Assembly (NCBI GenBank): GCA_049322715.1
Contig: JBMOQP010000050.1
Coordinates: 1 to 37,141 of the forward strand
Reading direction: 5' to 3'
Origin: Thiofaba sp049322715
Lineage (GTDB): Bacteria > Pseudomonadota > Gammaproteobacteria > Halothiobacillales > Halothiobacillaceae
Length of the DNA stretch: 37,141 bases
Within the stretch, counting starts at the first letter, position 1. Each line of letters begins with the position of its first letter. Under the pieces are notes generated by a model. The model searched no databases and was not told the DNA's origin. It worked only from the letters and a program-made list of their open reading frames with translations. The position numbers and the translations under genes are program-made. Positions 1 to 6,916 of this stretch are shown here, in pieces.

Positions 1-347
1 TTCGTGGTGTCGTGGTCGCGTTCTTGTGCAGCCTCAGATGCATCGCTTCAGCTCCCGCATGACCTCTCGGGCCAGAAGTAAACCACGCCGATGACCAATT
101 AGCGAATCATCCGAGACACAACACCTATCGTTGTTCGAACGCCGGGTTTTCCGGGGCGCCGAGTGGGCTGAGGCCTTACGAAGTCGAGGTGGGGACGTCG
201 GGTTTTGAGCATCACTTCTCGGCCATTTGGGGGCTGCTCGGTTTTGGGGAGTATTGGGAAGTTCCTTCTTTTTCGACCACGCGCCTGACTGAAGATTTGG
301 AAACCCCCTGAGCAGGGGCATGCAGGAAAAAGACAAGGCGGAAGGCC
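1..347. other. Region upstream of the Tad genes, no supported gene
   Basis: No complete gene is supported here. Frame 1 is open from base 1 to a TAA at 79-81 and could be the last 26 codons of an upstream gene, but the other two forward frames also run open for 60-110 bases and I recognise nothing in any of them. The rest is probably the leader or promoter region of the Tad operon. A short palindrome, CCCCTG-AG-CAGGGG, lies at 305-318, about 30 bases before the first start codon. It has no T-run, so it does not look like a terminator. I could not pick a convincing -35/-10 pair. Confidence 0.4.
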
Positions 348-1547
348 ATGATAGACCTGAAAGTTGACGCGCTGACCCTTCATCCGGCAACGGCTGAGCA
401 GTTGGCCATGGAACTCTCCCGGGTCGAGGGTGTTCGCTTGACCACCCGGGTCGTGGGGGATAGCGAGCGTCCCCTTGCCCATGTCGGTGTGGAAGCACTG
501 CCGGATGTGATCATCCTGGAGATTAACGGCCACCACGATCAGGATATCGAGGATATCGAGCGCATTCTGGGGGAGTATGGTGACCGCCTGACCGTTTTCG
601 TGACCTTCAAGGATGGCAATATCGAAGTCATCCGGCGCCTCATGCGTGCCGGGGTCAGGGATGTGCTTCCCCAGCCCATCCAGACCCAGGAACTGGTCAT
701 GGAGGTGACGAAGGTTCTCGCTGACAAGCGCGCCCGCCTGCTGGGGGCTGGGCAGGCTCGCGGGCGGATCGTCTCCTTCCTCAATGCCAAGGGCGGCAGC
801 GGCGCGACGACCCTTGCCGTGAATGTCGCGCATGCCTTGTCCGCGCGGCACGGCTTGCGCGTGGTCCTGGTGGATCTCGACCTTCAGTTCGGGGCTGCTG
901 CGATGCAGCTGGATCTGAAGGCCAACAGCACGGTGCTGGACGCCATCGCCAATCCCGACCGCATCGATGCGGTGTTCGTCAAGGCGCTTCTCACGCGGCA
1001 CGAGAGCGGGCTCGACGTCCTTGCCTCGCCGGCGGACATCTCCGCTTCCCTGGACGTCGATGCCGATTCGGTCACGAACATGTTGCACGCGTTGACCGAA
1101 ACGGTCGATGTCGTCGTGGTCGACCTGCCGCGCCTCCTCTCGCCATGGACGGTAGCGACCATGCGGCACTCCGACACACTGATGCTGGTCATCCAGAACA
1201 CGCTGGCAACCTTGAGGGATGCCCGTTTCTTGCTCGACGGCCTGCCAAGGCTCGGGGTCACCACGGAAAACGTCGAGGTTGTGAACAACCGTGCAATGGC
1301 CGATTCCGCAAGTGTCAGCATGGATCGCCTCAAGGAAACCCTGAAGAGGGACAAGGTTCATCGTGTCCGCAATGACTTCGAGGCGGCAGTGAAGTCCCAG
1401 GACCTGGGAGTGCCGCTCGGCAAGCTGTTCGAACGCTCACCCTTGACCAAGGATGTTTGGTCGATTGCCGAGCAAATTGCCGAGCGCAGCCGGGAGGGAA
1501 CGGCGGAGACGCCTAGCCTGTTCAAGCGTCTCTTCAACTTCAAATAA
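348..1547 (+). CDS. tadZ: TadZ/CpaE-type pilus localisation ATPase
   Basis: A 399-residue MinD/ParA-superfamily protein of the Tad/Flp pilus system. Family members sit at the inner membrane and place the pilus machine at its cell site. Residues about 1-130 look like a degenerate response-regulator receiver fold, as is usual in CpaE/TadZ. The ATPase domain follows. Its Walker A at about 146-157 is NAKGGSGATTLA, where the lysine expected before the final TT is replaced by alanine. Atypical Walker A boxes are known in this family. A VVLVDLDLQFG strand (Walker A') and VVVVDLPRLL follow. The ATG is preceded by a purine-rich GGCGGAAGG. The tadA start lies 23 bases after the stop, which fits one operon. 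The family call is firm; the exact role is by homology. Confidence 0.9.
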   Translation: MIDLKVDALTLHPATAEQLAMELSRVEGVRLTTRVVGDSERPLAHVGVEALPDVIILEINGHHDQDIEDIERILGEYGDRLTVFVTFKDGNIEVIRRLMRAGVRDVLPQPIQTQELVMEVTKVLADKRARLLGAGQARGRIVSFLNAKGGSGATTLAVNVAHALSARHGLRVVLVDLDLQFGAAAMQLDLKANSTVLDAIANPDRIDAVFVKALLTRHESGLDVLASPADISASLDVDADSVTNMLHALTETVDVVVVDLPRLLSPWTVATMRHSDTLMLVIQNTLATLRDARFLLDGLPRLGVTTENVEVVNNRAMADSASVSMDRLKETLKRDKVHRVRNDFEAAVKSQDLGVPLGKLFERSPLTKDVWSIAEQIAERSREGTAETPSLFKRLFNFK

Positions 1548-1570
1548 CGGTAAGGATCGAAGGAAACGCC

Positions 1571-2905
1571 ATGGCCATGTTCTCCGAGAGCAACAATCCC
1601 ATGCCGGCCGCAGCCAAGCAGGTCGAATCGACCCCTCAGATGCAGGAGATCAAGGGCCGGATTCATCGCCGCCTGCTCGACCGACTCAACCTCAAGATCA
1701 TCGACCAGCTCGAGGCGGGGGTTGTGCGCGCCCAGATCGGGGACATCGTGCGCGACCTGCTGGACGAGGAATCGATTCCGCTAAATGCCGCCGAACGGGC
1801 GCGGCTGATCTCCGAGATTCAGGACGAGGTGCTGGGCCTTGGGCCGCTGGAGCCGTTGCTCGCCGACCCGTCCGTGTCCGATATCCTGGTCAATACCTAT
1901 AAGCAGGTGTACGTGGAGCGGCGCGGCAAGCTGGAAAAGACCAACGTCGTCTTCCAGAGCGACGACCACCTGATGCGCATCATCGACAAGATCGCGAGCG
2001 GCATCGGCCGCCGTATCGATGAGTCCTCGCCGATGGTGGATGCCCGCCTGGCGGATGGTTCGCGCGTGAACGCGATCATCCCGCCCGCGGCGGTCGATGG
2101 TCCGATCCTCTCGATCCGCAAGTTCAGCGTGGATCCTTACATCATGAAGGACCTGGTGGGGTTCAAGTCCTTGACGCCGGGGATGGCCGAATTCATCAGC
2201 GCGGCGGTGAGGGCGCGTGTGAATATCCTCATCTCGGGGGGCACCGGCTCGGGCAAGACCACACTGCTGAACGCGCTCTCCGGCTTCATTCCCGATAACG
2301 AGCGTGTCGTCACGATCGAAGACTCGGCAGAACTTCAGCTCCAGCAGCCGCATGTGGTGCGCCTGGAGACCCGTCCCCCAAACATCGAGGGCAGGGGCGA
2401 GATTACCCAGCGCGACCTGGTGCGCAACGCCCTGCGCATGCGCCCCGACCGCATCATCGTCGGCGAGGTGCGCGGCGCCGAAGCGCTGGACATGCTGCAG
2501 GCCATGAACACGGGCCACGATGGCTCGCTGACCACCATCCACGCCAACAGTCCGCGCGATGCGCTTACCCGCCTCGAGCACATGGTCGGCATGAGCGGCA
2601 CCCCCATCCCTCCGCTGGTGGTGCGCCAGCAGATCGCCGCCGCGCTCAATTTGTTGATCGACGTGGAGCGTCTGATGGACGGACGGCGCGTCATCACCAG
2701 CATTTCCGAGATCACTGGCATGGAAGAGTCGGTGGTGAACATGCAGGAGATCTTCCGCTTCAACCAGAAGACGGTGGACGAGCATGGCCGGGTGGTTGGC
2801 GAGTTCCGTTCCACGGGCATCCGGCCCATCATGCTCAAGCGCTTCCGCGAGCGTGGCATCGTGCTGGATGACGCCCTGTTCGATCCCGAACGCGTCTATC
2901 AATAG
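1571..2905 (+). CDS. tadA: TadA/CpaF secretion ATPase
   Basis: A 444-residue hexameric ATPase of the type II/IV secretion superfamily that powers Flp pilus assembly at the cytoplasmic face of the inner membrane. Visible motifs are Walker A GGTGSGKTTLL (about 225-235), an Asp box (VVTIEDSAEL), Walker B RIIVGEVRG (about 294-302) and a His box (GHDGSLTTIHANS). The N-terminal region, with a helical segment and LGPLEPLLADPSVSDILVN, is typical of CpaF. Length is normal for the family and every catalytic motif is intact. The start ATG follows AAGGAAACGCC, and an alternative ATG lies two codons later. It lies between tadZ and tadB with short gaps on both sides (23 and 9 bases). Confidence 0.95.
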   Translation: MAMFSESNNPMPAAAKQVESTPQMQEIKGRIHRRLLDRLNLKIIDQLEAGVVRAQIGDIVRDLLDEESIPLNAAERARLISEIQDEVLGLGPLEPLLADPSVSDILVNTYKQVYVERRGKLEKTNVVFQSDDHLMRIIDKIASGIGRRIDESSPMVDARLADGSRVNAIIPPAAVDGPILSIRKFSVDPYIMKDLVGFKSLTPGMAEFISAAVRARVNILISGGTGSGKTTLLNALSGFIPDNERVVTIEDSAELQLQQPHVVRLETRPPNIEGRGEITQRDLVRNALRMRPDRIIVGEVRGAEALDMLQAMNTGHDGSLTTIHANSPRDALTRLEHMVGMSGTPIPPLVVRQQIAAALNLLIDVERLMDGRRVITSISEITGMEESVVNMQEIFRFNQKTVDEHGRVVGEFRSTGIRPIMLKRFRERGIVLDDALFDPERVYQ

Positions 2906-2914
2906 GGGGGCGAC

Positions 2915-3904
2915 ATGGACAACACGCTCGTCATCATCGCCTCTATCCTCGCCTTCATCGCCGTGGTTGTGCTGGTGGAAGGGCTTTATTTGTTGGCGCG
3001 CAGCATGCAGGAGGAGGGAGCAGCCCGCGTGCAACGGCGGCTGAGGCATCTGTCCGCTGGGGGGGCGCATGGCAAGGATGTGGCTGAGCACATTCTCAAG
3101 AGGCACGTGCTCAGTGAAACGCCGGCGCTCAATCGCTTCCTGCTGATCCTGCCGAGGGTGCACGCCGTCGACCGCATGCTGGAGCAGTCCGGCCTGGACC
3201 TGACCGTCATGCGCTATATCGGCCTGCAGGTCATGCTGACGCTGATCATCTTCTTCCTTGTGATGATTTTCCTGCAGCTCAACCCCTGGCTGGCACTCGC
3301 CGCGGCGATTCTGCCGGGCTTCCTGCTACCGCATTTCTATGTGATGAGGCGCCAGCACAAGCGCAGGGAGAAGTTGACCGCTCAACTGCCCGATGCGCTG
3401 GACTTCATCGCGCGCAGTCTGCGGGCGGGAAACCCGTTCTCCGCGTCACTCAAGGCCGCGGCTTCGGAAATGCCCGACCCTATCGGCAAGGAGTTCGGCA
3501 TCACTTTCGATGAGATGAATTATGGCCTTGCCCTGGAGGATGCCCTGCGCAATCTGGGACAGCGGACGGGAAACGAGGAAATCCATTACTTCATCACGGC
3601 CGTGATCATCCAGCGCCAGACGGGCGGTAATCTGGCAGACGTGCTGAACAGGATTGCCGAGGTCATGCGCGCCCGTGCGAGGACCTATCGGGAAATCAAC
3701 ATCCAGGCTGCTGAGATGCGCTTGTCCGCCCGTGTCCTGATTGGGCTGCCGTTCTTCGTGGCAGCCGTGATCAGCATCGGCAATCCATCCTATCTCGCCG
3801 TCCTCTTTGTAGAGCCCTTGGGGCGCATCATCATAGGCATTCAGCTCCTCCTGATGCTGATTGGCTATCTCGTGGTGCGACGCATGATCCAGTTCCGCGT
3901 GTAA
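2915..3904 (+). CDS. tadB: TadB pilus inner-membrane platform protein
   Basis: A 329-residue polytopic protein with a GspF/T2SF domain. An N-terminal membrane helix (about residues 4-28) is followed by a cytoplasmic stretch, a pair of helices (about 105-145), the T2SF domain with the conserved LPDALDFIARSLRAG segment, and two C-terminal helices. With TadC it forms the inner-membrane platform on which TadA acts. It starts 9 bases after tadA behind a GGGGGG run and ends 13 bases before tadC, so co-translation is likely. Arrangement and length are normal for TadB. Confidence 0.92.
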   Translation: MDNTLVIIASILAFIAVVVLVEGLYLLARSMQEEGAARVQRRLRHLSAGGAHGKDVAEHILKRHVLSETPALNRFLLILPRVHAVDRMLEQSGLDLTVMRYIGLQVMLTLIIFFLVMIFLQLNPWLALAAAILPGFLLPHFYVMRRQHKRREKLTAQLPDALDFIARSLRAGNPFSASLKAAASEMPDPIGKEFGITFDEMNYGLALEDALRNLGQRTGNEEIHYFITAVIIQRQTGGNLADVLNRIAEVMRARARTYREINIQAAEMRLSARVLIGLPFFVAAVISIGNPSYLAVLFVEPLGRIIIGIQLLLMLIGYLVVRRMIQFRV

Positions 3905-3917
3905 AGGAGAGCCCCCG

Positions 3918-4868
3918 ATGGAGATCGCCATTCTCGTTTTGTCCTTCCTGGCGACGACACTTCTGGTTCTGGGCGTCTTGTCCGTTTTGATCGGTGGTGC
4001 TTCGCCCATCGAGCGGCGCTTGGAGTCCTTTGCGGCAGAGGGCGGGAGCGAGGCAAGGGGCATGAAGGAGGCCCACCAGGAGGGCGGTTTTGAGGTGCGC
4101 TGGCTGGAGCCGGCCATGAAGCTGGCTCTTCCTGCGGATGGCTGGAAAAGGTCGGAGGTCCGAACTCAGCTCGTCCAGGCGGGGTTTCGCGGCTCGAAGA
4201 GCTTGCTGTATTACTTCGGGCTCAAGTTTCTTTTGGCCTTGGGGCTGCCGATCCTTTCTCTTGTTCCTCTCCTGTTCCTGGGGTATCTCGGCGGGATCGA
4301 CCGCACAGTATTGATTGTCATTCTGGCGGCGATAGCGCTCGTGGGGTTTTACCTTCCCGATTTCGTGGTTTCGCGCCGAAGGGCGCGTCGTCAGCTGGAG
4401 TTCACCGAGGGTTTCCCGGATGCCATGGACATGCTGGTCGTGTGCGTGGAAGCTGGGCTGGGGCTGGATGCTGCCATCCAGCGGGTCGGGGATGAGATCG
4501 CCGTCGCCCACCCCGAGCTGGCGGTCGAGTTCCAGCTCGTAAGCCTGGAGCTGCGTGCAGGCAAGAGTCGTGAGGAGGCTCTGCGGGCGTTGGCCCAGCG
4601 CACGGGGATCGACGAGGTCCAGTCCTTGGTGACCTTGCTGATCCAGGCCGAACATTTTGGCACCAGCATCGCGGCGGCCTTGCGTACCCACGCGACGGAG
4701 ATGCGTTCGCAGCGCATCGACCGTGCGCGCGAGAAGGCGGCAAAGCTTCCGGTCAAACTCATTTTCCCGATTGCCCTGTTCATTTTTCCGGCCTTGTTCC
4801 TGGTGGTGCTTGGGCCGGCGATCGTAAGCATTTACAAGGCCTTGAGCGGCGTTGGCCTCATCAGCTGA
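3918..4868 (+). CDS. tadC: TadC pilus inner-membrane platform protein
   Basis: A 316-residue protein with the same GspF/T2SF fold as TadB and predicted membrane helices at about 3-25, 95-115, 118-140 and 285-310. The T2SF core begins near FPDAMDMLVVCVEAGLGLD, the counterpart of the LPDALDFI segment in TadB. It is the second platform subunit of the Flp pilus machine. An AAAGGAGAG ribosome site lies just before the ATG. The gene directly follows tadB, and 31 bases separate its stop from the next start. I see no disruption. Confidence 0.92.
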   Translation: MEIAILVLSFLATTLLVLGVLSVLIGGASPIERRLESFAAEGGSEARGMKEAHQEGGFEVRWLEPAMKLALPADGWKRSEVRTQLVQAGFRGSKSLLYYFGLKFLLALGLPILSLVPLLFLGYLGGIDRTVLIVILAAIALVGFYLPDFVVSRRRARRQLEFTEGFPDAMDMLVVCVEAGLGLDAAIQRVGDEIAVAHPELAVEFQLVSLELRAGKSREEALRALAQRTGIDEVQSLVTLLIQAEHFGTSIAAALRTHATEMRSQRIDRAREKAAKLPVKLIFPIALFIFPALFLVVLGPAIVSIYKALSGVGLIS

Positions 4869-4899
4869 ACCGACGCAGTTCGAGGATAAGGAGGACGGC

Positions 4900-5880
4900 A
4901 TGAATCGTCGAAATATCAACAAAGGCCTGGCCACGGCGGGCGGCGTGCTTGTTGGGGCCCTGCTTGTCGGCTGTGCTGGCGAGCCCGTCATGCAAACGGA
5001 GGTGCGTCCCGTCTACCGAGTGCAGGGCGATGCGGCGGTGATGAGTTCCGGCTATGAGGCGGGATTGGCGCATTACTCCGCAGGCCGCTACGGTCTGGCT
5101 CTCGAGTCCTTCCAGCAAGCGCTTGCTCGCCATCCGAACTCCATCAAGGCACTCAATGCCGTTGCGGCCAGCTATGATCGGCTGGGGCGGTTCGATGTGG
5201 CGATGCAGTACTACCATCGCGCCCTGGACATCGATCCACGCTCGGCCCAGACCCTCAACAACATCGGCTACTCCCTCCTCTTGCAGGGGGAGAGGGAGAA
5301 GGCCGGGCGTTATTTCGATCAGGCCCTTCAGGTCGAGCCGGGTAATGTCCACGCCGAGGCCAACTGCGGCCTGCTGAAGTCCGCCCCGTCCCCGGCCGAG
5401 CATCTTCCGATGGCCTCGCCCCAGCCGATGATGCAGCAGCCGATGATGCAGCAGCCGATGATGCAGCAGCCGATGATGCAGCAGCCGTCTCGGCCGGCCG
5501 CGCCGATGTCGAGCGAACCCCGGACCGTTGCGCCCGAGCGGGCCGAGGAGCCTTCCGGGCTCACGCTCGAGATTTCCAATGGCAATGGCCGCTCCGGCAT
5601 GGCGGCGATGGTGCGCGATGTGATGCGCGGCAAGTATGGCGAGCAGGTGCCGCACATCACCAATGCGGACAGTTTCGCTTATCCGCGCACGCAGATCCTC
5701 TATCGCCCGCAAGCGGCTGCCCTTGCCCGTCGCCTCGCGGAACGCCTGGGCGTCGATGCCGAGCTGCGCGAGGTGGCTGTGGATGCCGGGCGTACCGACG
5801 TCAAGGTCATCCTCGGTCGCGACGTGCTGCCGCGCGAGGGGGCGCTGAGGGAGATGGTGACCGAAGCGAAGCGCAATTGA
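4900..5880 (+). CDS. tadD: TPR lipoprotein with C-terminal LytR_C domain (TadD-like)
   Basis: A 326-residue predicted lipoprotein. It has a basic N-terminus, a hydrophobic stretch and the lipobox LLVGC near residue 24. About three TPR repeats occupy residues 50-155, followed by a low-complexity linker that includes four tandem MMQQP units. The C-terminal ~90 residues look like the LytR_C domain. TadD family TPR lipoproteins follow tadC in Tad loci and are needed for pilus assembly; the LytR_C domain suggests contact with the cell wall (inference). I chose the ATG at 4900 because AAGGAGGACGGC precedes it and a signal peptide follows directly. An in-frame upstream start at 4852 would overlap tadC and spoil the signal peptide. 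The next gene begins 1 base after the stop. Confidence 0.82.
   Translation: MNRRNINKGLATAGGVLVGALLVGCAGEPVMQTEVRPVYRVQGDAAVMSSGYEAGLAHYSAGRYGLALESFQQALARHPNSIKALNAVAASYDRLGRFDVAMQYYHRALDIDPRSAQTLNNIGYSLLLQGEREKAGRYFDQALQVEPGNVHAEANCGLLKSAPSPAEHLPMASPQPMMQQPMMQQPMMQQPMMQQPSRPAAPMSSEPRTVAPERAEEPSGLTLEISNGNGRSGMAAMVRDVMRGKYGEQVPHITNADSFAYPRTQILYRPQAAALARRLAERLGVDAELREVAVDAGRTDVKVILGRDVLPREGALREMVTEAKRN
5425..5487 (+). repeat. 15-bp coding tandem repeat, four copies
   Basis: Four exact copies of CCGATGATGCAGCAG occupy 5425-5484, with a further CCG after them. They encode MMQQP units in the linker between the TPR and LytR_C domains of the TadD-like lipoprotein. The unit is a multiple of three, so changes in copy number would alter linker length without a frameshift. 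Confidence 0.95.
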
Positions 5881-5881
5881 G

Positions 5882-6799
5882 ATGGGGGGGCTTCTGCCGA
5901 GACAGCGCCTGCTCTTTCCGCTCTTCGGGCTGACCGTTACCCTGCTGGTCTCGGGGTGCGCCACTCTGCCCGACAGCAAGGAAGGCCCCAAGATGGCCGC
6001 CGCCGCCGTCCTGACCATCCCGGATCGCCTGCGTGAGGCTGAGTTGGCCGCGCGCGAAGGGCGGCTGGATGATGCCAGTCGCCGTTATCGCGAGATCCTC
6101 GCCGTGGAGCCCGACCAGGCCGAGGCCCTGCTGGGACTGGCGGGCGTCGAGATGCGTCTGGCGCGATGGCGGGATGCGGAAGTTCTCTATGCCCGCCGCC
6201 TCAGTTTGAATGACAGGGATGCCGATGCCTTGGAGGGGCGAGGGCTCAGCCTGATGCGCCTGCGTGAGGCTGCGGAGGCGAAGGTGATGCTCGAGCGCGC
6301 GGTGGCCGTCGATCCCATGCGCTGGCGGGCATGGCATGCCCTCGGGCTGCTCGCCGACCGGGCGGGGGAGCTGACGTCTGCCGAGGCGGCTTACCGCAAG
6401 GGGCTTGAGGTCATGCCCGCGCATCCGGGGCTCATGAACAGCCTGGGATACTCGCTGATCCTCGCCCGCCGCTTCGACGAGGCCGAAAAGGTGCTGCGCG
6501 AGGCGATGCGCTATGCGCCGGGCTCGCCGCGCCTGCAGGGCAACCTGGCCATGGCCATCGCCTGGCAGGGGCGCTACGAGGAGGCGCTCAGCCTTCTGCG
6601 CGGCGAGACTGACCGCCAGGCGGCTGTCGCTTTCAACGACGTCGGCTATGTGGCGATGCTGCGCCATGATTGGCCGACGGCGATCCGCTTCTTCGAGAAG
6701 GCCCTCGAGCTCAGTCCCGTCTACTACCAGCGCGCGGCCGACAACCTCGATCGTGCACGCAGGCAACGTCTGGAAGCGCCGTCACCGACGTCGGACTGA
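5882..6799 (+). CDS. Second TPR lipoprotein of the Tad locus
   Basis: A 305-residue predicted lipoprotein with a signal peptide ending in a VSGCA lipobox near residue 23, followed by six or more TPR-like helical pairs through the rest of the protein (for example the segments starting REAELAAREGRLDDAS and SLGYSLILARRFDEAE). TPR proteins of this kind in Tad loci are annotated TadD-like and are thought to act as periplasmic or outer-membrane assembly scaffolds. Its ATG comes 1 base after the TGA of the preceding TPR gene, so translation is probably coupled. It is the last gene of the Tad run; the next gene converges from the other strand. Having two TPR lipoproteins in a row suggests duplication or division of labour (inference). 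Confidence 0.8.
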   Translation: MGGLLPRQRLLFPLFGLTVTLLVSGCATLPDSKEGPKMAAAAVLTIPDRLREAELAAREGRLDDASRRYREILAVEPDQAEALLGLAGVEMRLARWRDAEVLYARRLSLNDRDADALEGRGLSLMRLREAAEAKVMLERAVAVDPMRWRAWHALGLLADRAGELTSAEAAYRKGLEVMPAHPGLMNSLGYSLILARRFDEAEKVLREAMRYAPGSPRLQGNLAMAIAWQGRYEEALSLLRGETDRQAAVAFNDVGYVAMLRHDWPTAIRFFEKALELSPVYYQRAADNLDRARRQRLEAPSPTSD

Positions 6800-6916
6800 A
6801 CCGCGGATCTGCCGGTCGGTCCGGGATGCATCTCCTACACATCTTCCGTTCGCTCCGGGCTGCCGATGCCCGTCCCGCGCAGGGCGGGGGAGTCGGCCCG
6901 GAGGGGCGTGATTTCA

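Noticed and set aside
5882..6799. Treating the two TPR genes as one frameshifted gene
   Set aside because: Each has its own signal peptide and lipobox and a complete start and stop, so they are two genes.
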